Assembly (NCBI GenBank): GCA_007750655.1
Contig: CP036290.1
Span: forward strand, 3,348,001-3,412,000
DNA from: Rohdeia mirabilis
GTDB taxonomy: Bacteria > Planctomycetota > UBA1135 > GCA-002686595
Length of the DNA: 64,000 bases
Direction: 5' to 3'
Numbering within the stretch: the first letter of the stretch is position 1; the number at the start of each line of letters is the position of its first letter. The notes under the pieces are model-generated. The model worked only from the letters and a program-made list of their open reading frames with translations, searched no databases and had not been told where the DNA came from. The position numbers were made by a program, and so were the translations under genes. Below are positions 24,992 to 34,125 of the stretch, in pieces.

Positions 24992-27378
24992 TGGGCGCGC
25001 GCGACCAGCACGGCGTCGACGCCCCTTGGGTGGATCCGGCCAGGTCGAGCACGAACGGCGCCGACGGCTTCGCGGTCGTCGGCCGCCGCAACCGCAAGAT
25101 CGACGGCCTGTCGAAGGCGACCGGAGCGGCCGTCTACGCGGACGACATCGCCCTGCCCGGCATGCTGCACGCGAAGTTCGTCCGCAGCACGAAGGCCCAC
25201 GCGCGCATCGTCTCGATCGACACGAGCGCCGCCCTGGCCCTGCCCGGCGTGCACGCGGTGATCACGGGGAAGGACCTGCCGATCAACTACGGCGTCATTC
25301 CGTGGACGCCGGACGAACACGCCCTCGCTCTCGAGAAGGTGCGCTTCATCGGGGACGAGGTGGCCGCCGTCGCCGCGATCGACGAAGAGACCGCGAACCG
25401 CGCGATCAAGCTGGTGAAGGTCGAGTACGAGGACCTGCCGGCCTTCCTCGACCCCGAGGAGGCGCTCGCCAACCCGACGCCTCAGATCCACGCCACGCCG
25501 AAGAAACCCGAGCGCGGCAACGTCAGCAAGCACGTGCTGCTCGAGTTCGGTGACGTGGACGGCGCGTTCGAGGGCGCGGCCGCGGTGGTCGCGGGCGAGT
25601 ACTCCTTCCACGGCACGACGCACGCCGCGATCGAACCCCACTGCGCGGTCGCCCAGTGCTCGCCGGACGGGAACCTGACCCTGTGGTCGTCGACCCAGAT
25701 CACGCACTACGTCCACCGCGCGTTGGCGCACGTGCTCGAGCTGCCGCCGGCTCGGATCCGCGTGATCCAGCCCTGCATCGGCGGCGCGTTCGGCGGAAAG
25801 TCCGACCCGTTCGGCTTCGAGTTCTGCGCGGCCAAGCTCGCGCAGATCACGGGGCGCCCGGTGAAGATGCTGCTGACGCGCGAAGAGGTCTTCTACCTGC
25901 ACCGCGGTCGGCACCCGATGCAGCTCGCCTACCGCACGGCCGCCGACGCCGACGGGAAGCTGCGCGGCGTCGACGCCAAGATCCTGATCGACGGCGGCGC
26001 GTACTCGAGCTTCGGACTCGTGACGACGTACTACTCGGGCCAACTGCTCGGCGGTCCGGTCCACCTGCCGACCTACCGCTTCGACTCCACGCGCGTGTTC
26101 ACCAACAAGCCGCCTTGCGGACCGAAGCGCGGACACGGCTCGGTCCAACCGCGCTTCGCGTTCGAGATCCAACTCGACGAACTGGCGCACGAACTCGATC
26201 TCGACCCGATCGAGCTGCGCCGCCGCAACTTCCAGGGCGAGCACGTCGAGACCGTCAACGGCCAGCGCATCACCTCGAACGGCTTCCTGGCCTGTCTCGA
26301 CGAGGTCGAGCGCGCGAGCGGCTGGAAGGAGCGGCGCGGAAAACTCCCCCACGGCCGCGGCCTGGGCGTCGCGGGCTCGATGTACATCTCGGGCACGAAC
26401 TACCCGATCTATCCGAACGACATGCCCCAGGCTGGCATCCAGCTGAAGGTCGACCGTTCGGGCCTCGTCACGGCCTTCACGGGCGGCAACGACATCGGTC
26501 AAGGCTCGAGCAGTGTCGTGCGCGACCTGGTGGCCGAGGAGCTGGGCATGGATCCCGCCGACGTGCGCGTGGTGGCCTCCGACACCGACCTGTGCCCGGT
26601 GGACCTGGGCGCGTACAGCTCGCGCGTGACGTTCATGGTCGGCAACGCGACGATCGACGCCGCGCGCGCGTTGCGCCGCCGCATCGTCGACGCCATCGCG
26701 GCCGAGTGGGAGATCGACGCGAGGCGGATCTTCATGGGCGGCGGAACGGTCTTCGACCTCGAGGATCGCGACCGGCTCGTCACGACGCGCGAAGCCTTCC
26801 AGATCGCCGAGGCGCGGCTCGACACCTTGGGGTCGACCGGCTCGTACAACACGCCGACGCTCGGTGGCGACTACCGCGGCGGCACGATCGGCGCATCGCC
26901 CGCCTACTCGTTCACGGCCCACGCGGTCGAGGTCAGCGTCGACGAGGAGACCGGGCGACTGACGGTCGAGAACTGCTGGATCGCCCACGACTGCGGCCGC
27001 GCGCTCAATCCGATGCTCGTGGCGGGCCAGATGGAGGGGTCGGCGTACATGGGGTTGGCCGAGGCGCTGTTCGAGGTGCACGACGTGAATCGCTTCGGCC
27101 TGCACAGCGGACCCTCGTTGCTCGACTACCGCATGGCGACCACGGTCGACACGCCCGAGCTGCACGCGTTGATCGTCGAGAGCCTCGACCCCGAAGGACC
27201 CTACGGTGCCAAGGAAGCCGGGGAGGGCCCGCTGCACCCGGCGCTGCCCGCCCTCTCGAACGCCGTCTTCGACGCGGTCGGCGTGCGCCTGCGCCATCTG
27301 CCGTTCACCCCGGGCAACGTGCTGCGCGAGCTCCGTGCGGCCCGCGCCACCTCGCAACGGGAGCGTGCGTCGTGCTGA
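24991..27378 (+). CDS. hcrA: Molybdopterin-binding large subunit of 4-hydroxybenzoyl-CoA reductase-type enzyme
   Basis: 795-aa molybdopterin (Moco) subunit of the xanthine oxidase family, full length. It starts with the a/b-hammerhead domain (RKIDGLSKATGAAVYADDI). Moco-binding motifs include QPCIGGAFGGKSDPFGFE, PPCGPKRGHGSVQPRFAFE, TGGNDIGQGSSSV and GPYGAKEAGEGPLHPA; the last contains Glu745, the position of the catalytic glutamate of the family. The reaction in the namesake enzyme is reductive dehydroxylation of 4-hydroxybenzoyl-CoA to benzoyl-CoA. I see no other aromatic-degradation gene in the window, so the physiological substrate is uncertain. It overlaps the small subunit by 1 bp and the FAD subunit by 7 bp. 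Confidence 0.9.
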
Positions 27379-28391
27379 GGATGCAAGGATTCGACCTGGC
27401 CACGCCGACGACCGTCGACGAGGCCGTGGCCCTGCTCGCGCGCGAGGGCTCGCTGGCCATCGCCGGCGGCACCGACCTGTTGCCGAACATCAAGCACGAG
27501 CTGTTCGAGCCGCGCACGGTCGTCGCCCTCGGTGGCATCGAGGAACTGCGCGGCATCGAGCTCGAGTCGGACGGCACGCTCTCCATCGGCGCGACGACCA
27601 CGCTCGCGCACGTCGCCGCCCACGACGAGGTGCGCTGTCGGGCGACGGCCCTGGCCCAGGCGGCTTCGCTGGTCGCCGGTCCGCAGCTGCGCACGATGGG
27701 CACGCTGGGTGGCAACGTCCTGCTCGACACGCGTTGCCAGTGGTACAACCAGTCGTACTTCTGGCGGCAGTCGCTCGGCTTCTGTCTGAAGAAGGACGGC
27801 AGCGTCTGCCACGTGATCGAATCGGGATCGAAGTGCGTCGCGGCGGCCAGCAACGACACGGCCGCGCCGCTGCTGACGCTCGACGCCGAACTCGAATTCG
27901 CCAGCAACACCGGTCGCCGGCGCCTGCCAATCGCCGAGCTGTACAAGTCGGACGGTGTGGCCAACCTGCGCAAGGAACCAGGCGAACTGTTGGTGCGCGT
28001 TCGCATCCCCGCCCTCGAAACCGGACGCGAACGACTCGGCGCCTACGGCAAGCTGCGCGAACGCGGCTCGATCGACTTCCCCCTGCTCGGCGTCGCGGTC
28101 AGACTCGACGTCGTCGACGATCGCATCGTGCACGCGGCGCTCGGGGCGATCGCTCTGCAGGCGCGCCCGCTCGCGCTCCAGAAGGCCGCGGCGGCGTTGA
28201 TCGACGCGCCGGCTTCGGGCCCGGGCTTCGACGACGCGGTCCTCGCCTGCGCGGCCGCCGCGGCGCGCCAACTGCACCCCGTCGCGAACGTCCCGGGCGA
28301 CGCGCAGTGGCGCAAGGAGATGGCGCCGGTCTACGTGCGCGAGACCGTGCGCGCGGCGCGAGCGGGCACCGGGCCGGTGCACGGGCGATGA
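27372..28391 (+). CDS. hcrB: FAD subunit of 4-hydroxybenzoyl-CoA reductase-type enzyme with [4Fe-4S] insertion
   Basis: 339-aa flavin subunit from the GTG at 27372, which has a GGGAG ribosome-binding site eight bases upstream; an ATG at 27381 is the alternative. FAD motifs are AGGTDLLPNIK (31-41) and TMGTLGGNV (109-116). Directly after follows an insertion with C122, C138, C146 and C155 (DTRCQWYNQS, GFCLKKDGSVC, SGSKC). This four-cysteine insertion is, to my knowledge, characteristic of 4-hydroxybenzoyl-CoA reductase beta subunits, where it binds an extra [4Fe-4S] cluster, and is absent from ordinary xanthine dehydrogenases. The C-terminal CO-dehydrogenase flavoprotein domain is complete. It ends with a 4-bp overlap into a 16-codon micro-ORF. 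Confidence 0.88.
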   Translation: MLRMQGFDLATPTTVDEAVALLAREGSLAIAGGTDLLPNIKHELFEPRTVVALGGIEELRGIELESDGTLSIGATTTLAHVAAHDEVRCRATALAQAASLVAGPQLRTMGTLGGNVLLDTRCQWYNQSYFWRQSLGFCLKKDGSVCHVIESGSKCVAAASNDTAAPLLTLDAELEFASNTGRRRLPIAELYKSDGVANLRKEPGELLVRVRIPALETGRERLGAYGKLRERGSIDFPLLGVAVRLDVVDDRIVHAALGAIALQARPLALQKAAAALIDAPASGPGFDDAVLACAAAAARQLHPVANVPGDAQWRKEMAPVYVRETVRAARAGTGPVHGR

Positions 28392-28438
28392 TCTCGGTGT
28401 TCGAGGACGGCACGGTCTCGAGCGAGGTCGGCGCGTGA
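28388..28438 (+). CDS. 16-codon micro-ORF coupled to both neighbours
   Basis: ATG at 28388 overlaps the FAD subunit stop (ATGA) and its own TGA (28436-28438) overlaps the GTG of the next gene (GTGA). It would encode MISVFEDGTVSSEVGA. It may exist only to carry ribosomes from one gene to the next, or be an accident of the spacing. Confidence 0.3.
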   Translation: MISVFEDGTVSSEVGA

Positions 28439-29082
28439 TCAGCACCGGACCTGCTCTCGAGCCCGAACACTGGGGACTCACGGCCAGCGAGCGCACGGAC
28501 CGCGGACGCCGTTTCGCGGTCGCGGTCGCAGTCGTCTGCGCGTTGGTGCACGTCGCCTTCACCACGCCCGTGGGCGTCCTGTGGCCCGTGCTGTTCTTCG
28601 CGACGCTGCTCGCGCTCCTCGCGTTGCCCCTGTGGATCGGCGGCTTGATCCACGCGCTCGGCGCACGCCGCCGGCACCCGTCGACCGAGACCCAGCGCGC
28701 CGTCCTGTGGTGGCTCTTCCCGGCCGTCGCGATCGGCGCCACGGCCGCGGTCGTGCTCGACGACGTCCCGCTGCGCGCGGCCGAGGCCCTGGTCGCGGAC
28801 GACCTCGAACGCTTCGCCGTCGAAGCCGACGCGGCCGCCGCCTCGTCGCCCGTGGCGCTGGTCGAGGTCGACGACCGACTCGTCGGGCCGTTGCCGTGCG
28901 AGAAGCTGCGGCGCTATCCGAACGGCACCCTGCGCGTCGAGTTCCTGGGCACGGGGCTCCTGCACGGGCGGCGTGGGCTCCTGCGGCTCGCACCGGGCGC
29001 CGCGATCCCCCACGGCCTCGAGATCACCGGCCCGGAACGCGCGGGCGGCTGGTTGCCCTGGTTGGAGCGCGACGGACGATGA
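28435..29082 (+). CDS. Small membrane protein of unknown function
   Basis: 215 aa from the GTG at 28435. Three hydrophobic segments (FAVAVAVVCALVHVAF, VLFFATLLALLALPLWI, AVLWWLFPAVAIGATAAVVL) are followed by a soluble C-terminus of about 100 residues containing VALVEVDDRLVG and LRVEFLGTGLL. No family recognised. It lies between the molybdoenzyme and the menaquinone genes and overlaps mqnB by 4 bp, so it is co-translated with that pathway. Confidence 0.7.
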   Translation: MISTGPALEPEHWGLTASERTDRGRRFAVAVAVVCALVHVAFTTPVGVLWPVLFFATLLALLALPLWIGGLIHALGARRRHPSTETQRAVLWWLFPAVAIGATAAVVLDDVPLRAAEALVADDLERFAVEADAAAASSPVALVEVDDRLVGPLPCEKLRRYPNGTLRVEFLGTGLLHGRRGLLRLAPGAAIPHGLEITGPERAGGWLPWLERDGR

Positions 29083-29744
29083 GCACGACCCTGGTCCTGG
29101 TTCCGACCGAACTCGAACGGCTGCGCCTGCGCCGCTTCACCGCCGCCACCGTCGTGCCCGAGCTGTGCGGCTTCGGTCCGATCGCCGCCGCCGCGCGCAC
29201 CGCTGCACTGATCGCGGAACGCGAGCCGCGCCGCATCGCGTTGATCGGGATCGCGGGCACGTTCGACGCTGCGCGCCTCCCGGTCGGCCGCGCGGGAGCG
29301 TTCGGCCGCGTCGTCCAGGGCGGACTCGGCGTCGACGACCCGGGCGGTTTCCTCGGTCCGCGCGAACTCGGCCTGCCCCAGGTCGCCGCCGCGGACGGAC
29401 GCGAGGACGTGTACGACGAGCTGCGCCTGTGGCTCCCGCGCCGGTCGGTCCCGTGCACGACCGGCGCGTTGCTCACGCACCCGACCGCCAGCGCGGACGC
29501 GCGGCAGGCGGATGCGCGCCAGAAGCGTTGGCCCGGCGCGCTGGCCGAGGACATGGAGGCGTTCGGCGTCGCGCTCGCCGCCCACGCGACGGGCACGCCC
29601 CTGCTGGTGGTGCGCGGTGCGTCGAACCTGGTCGGCGAGCGCGACACCTCGAACTGGAAGATCGACGAGGCCCTGCGTGCGGCGGCCGAACTGCTGGGCC
29701 GCGCGCTGGACGTCGAGTGGTCGATGGACGAGGATCGCCGCTGA
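29079..29744 (+). CDS. mqnB: Futalosine hydrolase
   Basis: 221-aa nucleosidase of the PNP/UDP family; in the futalosine route of menaquinone synthesis it releases the nucleobase from futalosine to give dehypoxanthinyl futalosine. Supporting motifs: a short N-terminal strand with LVPTELER, CGFGPIAAAART, IALIGIAGTFD, the acidic-substrate motif AEDMEAFGVALAA, and the C-terminal GASNLVGERDTSNWKI, which is typical of MqnB. The immediate downstream MqnD gene confirms the pathway. Starts with ATG overlapping the preceding stop by 4 bp; mqnD follows with a one-base overlap. mqnA and mqnC are not in the window. Confidence 0.92.
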   Translation: MSTTLVLVPTELERLRLRRFTAATVVPELCGFGPIAAAARTAALIAEREPRRIALIGIAGTFDAARLPVGRAGAFGRVVQGGLGVDDPGGFLGPRELGLPQVAAADGREDVYDELRLWLPRRSVPCTTGALLTHPTASADARQADARQKRWPGALAEDMEAFGVALAAHATGTPLLVVRGASNLVGERDTSNWKIDEALRAAAELLGRALDVEWSMDEDRR

Positions 29745-30916
29745 TGAAGCGTCTTCGAGTCGGTCTCTCCACCTGCCCCAACGACACCTTCGCGTTCCAC
29801 CACCTGCTGGCGCGCACCGGCCCGGACGGCGCCGATTCGATCGAGTGGGTCCTGGACGACATCCAGTCCTTGAACGAGCGGATGGCCGCGGGCGAGCTCG
29901 ACATCGCGAAGGTCAGCTTCGCCTCGGCCGCGCGCCACGGCGACGAACTGACGGTCCTGCCGGTCGGTGCGGCGCTCGGCTTCGGCGTCGGGCCCGTCGT
30001 GCTGACGGCGAACGGCTGCGCCGACGACCGCACGGACGCGCGCGTCCTGACGCCCGGCGCGGACACGACGGCGCACCTTCTGTGGCGCATCTTCCGCCCG
30101 CTCTCGACGCGGGTGGAGCACCGGGTGTTCAGCGCGATCGTTCCGGCGCTCGAGCGCGGCGACGCGGACCTCGGCGTGTGCATCCACGAGGCGCGCTTCA
30201 CGTACGCGGAGCGCGGACTCGAGCTGGCGCTCGATCTGGGCGCGACGTGGGAGGCGGCCACCGGCCTGCCCCTGCCGCTCGGGGGACTGGCCGTGCGCCG
30301 CGACCTCGCACGGACCGACCCCGGAACGGTCAGCGCGTTCGTGTGCGCCGCGCGCGCCTCGATCCGTGCGGCGCGCGCCGACGAACGGGCTCCGCTCCCG
30401 ACCATGCGCCGCTACGCCCAGGAGTTCGACGACGACGTGCTGCTCGAGCACGCGGACCTGTACGTCAACGACTGGACGGAGGAGCTCGGGTCCGAAGGCC
30501 GCGCCGCCCTGCGCGAGCTGGCCGAGAAGGCGCACGCCTGTGGCTTCACGGAGCGGGACGTCGGACTCGACCCGTTCGAGCCGGACGAACGCCTGTTCCA
30601 CTTCGTCGCCCCCGCCGACTGGGAGCGCGCCCAGCGACACGGCGAGTGGCAGCCGCCCTCACTGGACAGCGAGGGCTTCGTCCACCTGTCGTTCCGGCAC
30701 CAGATCGAGGGCACGCTCGACGTGCACTTCACCGGTGTCGACGAGGTCCTGCTGGTCGAGGTCGAACTCGACGACCCCGGGCAACTCGTGATCGAACCCT
30801 CGCGCGGCGGGGCGCTGTTCCCCCACCTTCGCCGCCATCTGCGGACGGCCGAGGCCGTGCGCACGCACCACGTGGTGCGCGGGCCGGCCGGATGGACCGG
30901 CCTGCCGCCGTCCTGA
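29744..30916 (+). CDS. mqnD: 1,4-dihydroxy-6-naphthoate synthase fused to a DUF952 domain
   Basis: 390 aa, about 110 more than stand-alone MqnD. Residues 1-275 match MqnD, which splits cyclic dehypoxanthinyl futalosine to 1,4-dihydroxy-6-naphthoate: STCPNDTFAFHHLL at the start, DDIQSLNERMAAGELDIAKVSF, PLPLGGLAVRRDL and the terminal HACGFTERDVGLDPF. From about residue 284 a complete DUF952 domain follows (LFHFVAPADWERA, EGFVHLSFRHQIEG, EVLLVEVELDD, ALFPHLRRHLRTAEAV). No stop or frameshift separates them. DUF952 proteins are of unknown function, so the fusion hints at a shared step or scaffold. It follows mqnB with a one-base overlap and ends the operon. Confidence 0.93.
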   Translation: MKRLRVGLSTCPNDTFAFHHLLARTGPDGADSIEWVLDDIQSLNERMAAGELDIAKVSFASAARHGDELTVLPVGAALGFGVGPVVLTANGCADDRTDARVLTPGADTTAHLLWRIFRPLSTRVEHRVFSAIVPALERGDADLGVCIHEARFTYAERGLELALDLGATWEAATGLPLPLGGLAVRRDLARTDPGTVSAFVCAARASIRAARADERAPLPTMRRYAQEFDDDVLLEHADLYVNDWTEELGSEGRAALRELAEKAHACGFTERDVGLDPFEPDERLFHFVAPADWERAQRHGEWQPPSLDSEGFVHLSFRHQIEGTLDVHFTGVDEVLLVEVELDDPGQLVIEPSRGGALFPHLRRHLRTAEAVRTHHVVRGPAGWTGLPPS

Positions 30917-30960
30917 GACGCCGACGGGAGCGGTCGCGGAGAGAGCCCGCAGAACGCGAG

Positions 30961-30998
30961 ACGGCCCACGGTGCAGAGCGCCGTGGGCCGTCGTGTTT
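30961..30998. terminator. Bidirectional hairpin terminator between mqnD and the Hc1-like gene
   Basis: Perfect 11-bp stem ACGGCCCACGG (30961-30971) / CCGTGGGCCGT (30981-30991) with a 9-nt loop, followed on the plus strand by CGTGTTTGG. It lies 44 bp after mqnD and 60 bp after the convergent Hc1-like gene, so it can serve both. Confidence 0.8.
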
Positions 30999-31050
30999 GG
31001 GCTGCCGTGTGCGGGCCGTCGTGTGTTCGGACCGACGAGATCGGGGCGGA

Positions 31051-31230
31051 TCAGGCTCCGGCGTCGCGCAGCTCGAGCATCTCCTTGCGGATCTCCTGAG
31101 CCAGGTTCTTCACGTCCTGCATGGACTTGCGGACGCGGGCGCAGGCGGCCTTGTTGTGGGCCACGGCCTTCTCGACGTCTTCGCGGGCGGCGTTCACCGT
31201 GGCGACGAGGTTCTCGTAATTCTGGGTCAT
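31051..31230 (-). CDS. Hc1-like histone H1 homolog (59 aa)
   Basis: 59-aa protein from ATG 31230 to TGA 31051. The sequence is a single amphipathic coiled helix pair: an N-terminal part MTQNYENLVATVNAAREDVEK then HNKAACARVRKSMQDVKNLA, ending QEIRKEMLELRDAGA. The middle 'NKAA..RvRK..qd.K.laqeiRKE' line is the signature of the Hc1 family, named after the chlamydial histone H1-like protein and common as a short form in Planctomycetota and Bacteroidota. The long lysine/alanine tail of chlamydial Hc1 is absent, so DNA compaction in the chlamydial sense is uncertain. Convergent with mqnD across a shared terminator. Confidence 0.75.
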   Translation of the reverse strand: MTQNYENLVATVNAAREDVEKAVAHNKAACARVRKSMQDVKNLAQEIRKEMLELRDAGA

Positions 31231-31495
31231 TCGCAGCGAGTGGGCTGGTGGGTGGTTGTTCGGGACCGTGGCGACCCGGGGGGGGGCCTGCCCGGCGGCC
31301 GCTCCCCGAAGGCGCGGCCCCTAGGTCGGCCAGCATACGCCCGACCATGGGTCACGCCAGGGGGTCGAGCGCCCAGAATGCCGCTTCCAGGGCCCTAGAA
31401 CGCGGGTGCGGGAATCAGGGGCCCGGGGAGACCCTGGTGGCAGATGCCGCATGGGGCCTCAAGTGGACACGATGTGCCACCCATCTGGCGCCCAA

Positions 31496-31978
31496 TCAGC
31501 CGTCGACGCCCGCCAGCTCGAGAACGATGCGCCACTGGGCCTCGGTGACGGGTTGGACCGAAAGGCGCGAGCCCTTCTGGACCACGGCCATCTTCGCGAG
31601 GCGCCGCTCCCCCTTCAGGTCGGCCAGCGTGACCACCCGGGGCAGGCGCCGGACCGCGCGCACGTCGACCAGCATCCAGCGCGGGTCGTTCGGATCGCTG
31701 CCCGAGTCGTGGTACTTCGAGGACGCGTCGAACTGGGTCGGATCCGGGTAGGGATCGCTGGCCACCTCCGCCAGCCCCACCACGCCGGGCACGTCGCAGC
31801 TCGAGTGGTAGTAGAGGATCGGATCGCCCGGGCGCATCGAGTCACGCATGAAGTTGCGCGCCTGGTAGTTGCGGACCCCGTCCCACATGGTCGTGCGCTT
31901 CTTCGCGGACCAGAGGTCGTCGAACGAGAAGACGTGGGGCTCGCTCTTGAGCAGCCAGTGGGTCGGACGGGCAGGCAT
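31496..31978 (-). CDS. EVE domain protein
   Basis: 160-aa stand-alone EVE (formerly DUF55) protein, related to thymocyte nuclear protein 1. Family motifs: HWLLKSEPHVFSFDDL, TTMWDGVRNYQARNFMRDSM, GDPILYYHSSCDVPGVVGLAEV, DPTQFD, and RWMLVDVRAV. The EVE pocket belongs to the PUA-like fold and binds modified bases in nucleic acids (for example modified cytosines) in characterised relatives. No restriction or methylation gene is nearby, so a housekeeping RNA or DNA reader role is possible. It is the downstream neighbour of the FloA cluster, 63 bp after the proline-rich gene. Confidence 0.93.
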   Translation of the reverse strand: MPARPTHWLLKSEPHVFSFDDLWSAKKRTTMWDGVRNYQARNFMRDSMRPGDPILYYHSSCDVPGVVGLAEVASDPYPDPTQFDASSKYHDSGSDPNDPRWMLVDVRAVRRLPRVVTLADLKGERRLAKMAVVQKGSRLSVQPVTEAQWRIVLELAGVDG

Positions 31979-32041
31979 GGACGCGGTTCGCGGGGTCGGG
32001 GCCGGAAGTTGGCGGTCGGCGGTCGGCGTGGAGCGAGCCGG

Positions 32042-32881
32042 TCAGGTCCAGAGCGAGTCGCGATCGCCCCACCCGTTCCGACGCTCCGAGACGGGCGGAC
32101 CGAGGATCTCGGAGAGCAGGACCGCGCGCCGCAGGTCGGCGGGCGTCAGTCCACCGGTGGCGGTCCCGGCCCGACCGACGACCGTCACCTCGCGCGCCGC
32201 CTCGGACACGCCGCCCATGGACGGCAGGGCGCTCGACGAGAAGCCACCGCCGGGGATCGGTGCGTGGGACGGACGGTTGCCGAGCGCCATGCGTTCGAGC
32301 TGTTCCTCGGTCGGAACCTCGCTCAAGGTCGGTTTGAACGACTCGATCCGGCGGCCCTTCGTCAGCGGGACGTCGGACGCGTAGGTGCCCGCACCACCTT
32401 CGACCGGCGCGCCGGTCGCGGGTCCGCCGCTGACGGGCGCACGCTTCGGCAGCCGCGGCGGCGGCGGTGCTTGGGGCGGCGCCGCCGGCGTGCGCGGACG
32501 CGCCTCTGCACGCCGCCGCTCGAGCGCCGAGTCCTGGACGATCTCGATGTCGGGGTCGTTGAGCGGATCCGCCGGGCGACGCTTCGCCACGGGCGGCGCG
32601 TCGATCTCCTCGAGCTCGGGCACCTTCTCCAGCTCCATCAGTTGGCGCCACAGGTCGCCGCCGAGCTCCTCGGCCTCGCTGCGCGAGTCGGCACGCGAAT
32701 CCGTGCGCGACGGTCGGGCGGCCTTCGGCTTGGCGCCGCCGGCTCCCTTGTCGCCGCTCGCCATCTTCTTGAGCACGCGCCCCAGCAGCGGCCCGGCGAA
32801 GAAGATCGCGAGGACGATGAGCTGGAAGAGGAGCTTGAGCGGATCCTGCTCACCCTGGGCCAGGAGCGGTGCGTCGAACAT
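32042..32881 (-). CDS. Single-pass membrane protein with proline/alanine-rich domain, next to floA
   Basis: 279 aa. One transmembrane helix at about residues 14-34 (LKLLFQLIVLAIFFAGPLL) is followed by a long disordered cytoplasmic or periplasmic segment, acidic then Pro/Ala-rich (PRTPAAPPQAPPPPRLP), and a short conserved C-terminus (LTPADLRRAVLLSEILGPP). That last helix-like element recurs in planctomycete proteins of this type as a possible interaction motif, from memory. The gene starts 5 bp after floA ends, so it is likely a FloA partner. No enzymatic motif seen. Confidence 0.7.
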   Translation of the reverse strand: MFDAPLLAQGEQDPLKLLFQLIVLAIFFAGPLLGRVLKKMASGDKGAGGAKPKAARPSRTDSRADSRSEAEELGGDLWRQLMELEKVPELEEIDAPPVAKRRPADPLNDPDIEIVQDSALERRRAEARPRTPAAPPQAPPPPRLPKRAPVSGGPATGAPVEGGAGTYASDVPLTKGRRIESFKPTLSEVPTEEQLERMALGNRPSHAPIPGGGFSSSALPSMGGVSEAAREVTVVGRAGTATGGLTPADLRRAVLLSEILGPPVSERRNGWGDRDSLWT

Positions 32882-32886
32882 CGCGC

Positions 32887-33978
32887 TCAGCGACCGCCGC
32901 CTTCGGGACCCGAGGGCCGGCTGCCGGAGCTCGCGCCACCGGAGTCACCGCCGAGCGTCGAACGCATGCGCGTGTCGGCGTCGACGTTCTTCAGCCGGTA
33001 GAGGTCCATCACGCCCATGTTGCCCGAGCGCAGCGCCTCGGCCATCGCCTTGGGAACCTCGGCCTCGGCCAGCACGACCAACGCGCGGTTCTCCATCACC
33101 TTGGCCTGGAACTCCTGTTCCGCCGCGACCGCCATGGCGCGCCGCTTCTCGGCCAGCGCCTGGGCCACGCGCTTGTCGGCCTCGGCCTGGTCGGCCTGCA
33201 GGCGCGCACCGATGTTGTTGCCGATGTCCACGTCCGCGATGTCGATCGAAACGATCTCGAAGGCCGTTCCTGCGTCGAGGCCGCGCGCGAGCACGACCTT
33301 GGAGATCGCGTCCGGGTTCTCGAGCACGTCCTTGTGCGAGTCCTTCGAGCCGATCGTCGAGACGATGCCCTCGCCGACGCGCGCGATGATCGTCTCCTCG
33401 CCCGCACCACCGACGAGGCGCGAGATGTTGGTGCGCACCGTGACGCGCGCCTTCGCCAGGACCTGGATGCCGTCCTTCGCGACCGCCGCGATCTCGGTCT
33501 TGCCCGAGGCCGGGTTCGGACAGTCGATGACCTTCGGCGTGACCGAGGTGCGCACCGCTTCGAGCACGTCGCGACCGGCCAGGTCGATCGACGCCGCCGT
33601 GCGGAAGTCGAGTTCGATGCCGGCGCGGTCGGCGGCGATCAGCGCGCGAACCACGTTGGCGAGACGGCCACCGGCGAGCGTGTGTGCTTCGAGGTCGCGA
33701 CGATCGATGCTGTCGAGTCGCGCCTGCACGAGCATGATCCGCGCGTCGACGATCTGCGACGGCGGCACCTTCCGCAGGCTCATCGCCAACATCTGGAACA
33801 TGCCGATGCCGGCCTTGGTGAGCAGCGAACGGACGTACAGCTGCGCGTACCGCAGGAAGAGGCCCGCGAGGCCGATCACCGCCAGGACGAGGACGACGAT
33901 CAACACGGTGTCGAGCGTGCCCGCGGCCAGGAGCGGCGTGAAGGGACCCGCGAGGGCGAGGGGAGCGTCGAGCGGCAT
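32887..33978 (-). CDS. floA: Flotillin-like protein FloA
   Basis: 363-aa flotillin-like protein that marks membrane microdomains. An N-terminal hairpin-type hydrophobic segment ([20 protein letters not shown], about 22-42) is followed by the SPFH-like region: [86 protein letters not shown], and the coiled-coil part [33 protein letters not shown]. The C-terminus has [19 protein letters not shown]. All match FloA/YqfA, whose usual partner is an NfeD protein, here present upstream in both a short and a long form. The start is the first ATG after a 147-bp gap. Confidence 0.95.
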   Translation of the reverse strand: MPLDAPLALAGPFTPLLAAGTLDTVLIVVLVLAVIGLAGLFLRYAQLYVRSLLTKAGIGMFQMLAMSLRKVPPSQIVDARIMLVQARLDSIDRRDLEAHTLAGGRLANVVRALIAADRAGIELDFRTAASIDLAGRDVLEAVRTSVTPKVIDCPNPASGKTEIAAVAKDGIQVLAKARVTVRTNISRLVGGAGEETIIARVGEGIVSTIGSKDSHKDVLENPDAISKVVLARGLDAGTAFEIVSIDIADVDIGNNIGARLQADQAEADKRVAQALAEKRRAMAVAAEQEFQAKVMENRALVVLAEAEVPKAMAEALRSGNMGVMDLYRLKNVDADTRMRSTLGGDSGGASSGSRPSGPEGGGR

Positions 33979-34125
33979 GGGAGGTTGGCAGTAAGGACGT
34001 CGAGCGAGCTGGACGACCCGGACGTTCCGAGTCGTGCGTGTTTCGAGTGGCGATGGGTGTTCGAGTGCGATCGGCGCCGTCGCGATCGCCGGGCCGTCAC
34101 AGCATGGGTGCCAGCGGACGCGGGC

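Noticed and set aside
31270-31300. Run of nine G residues as a regulatory slippage site
   Set aside because: It lies in noncoding sequence between the Hc1-like and EVE genes with no gene depending on it.
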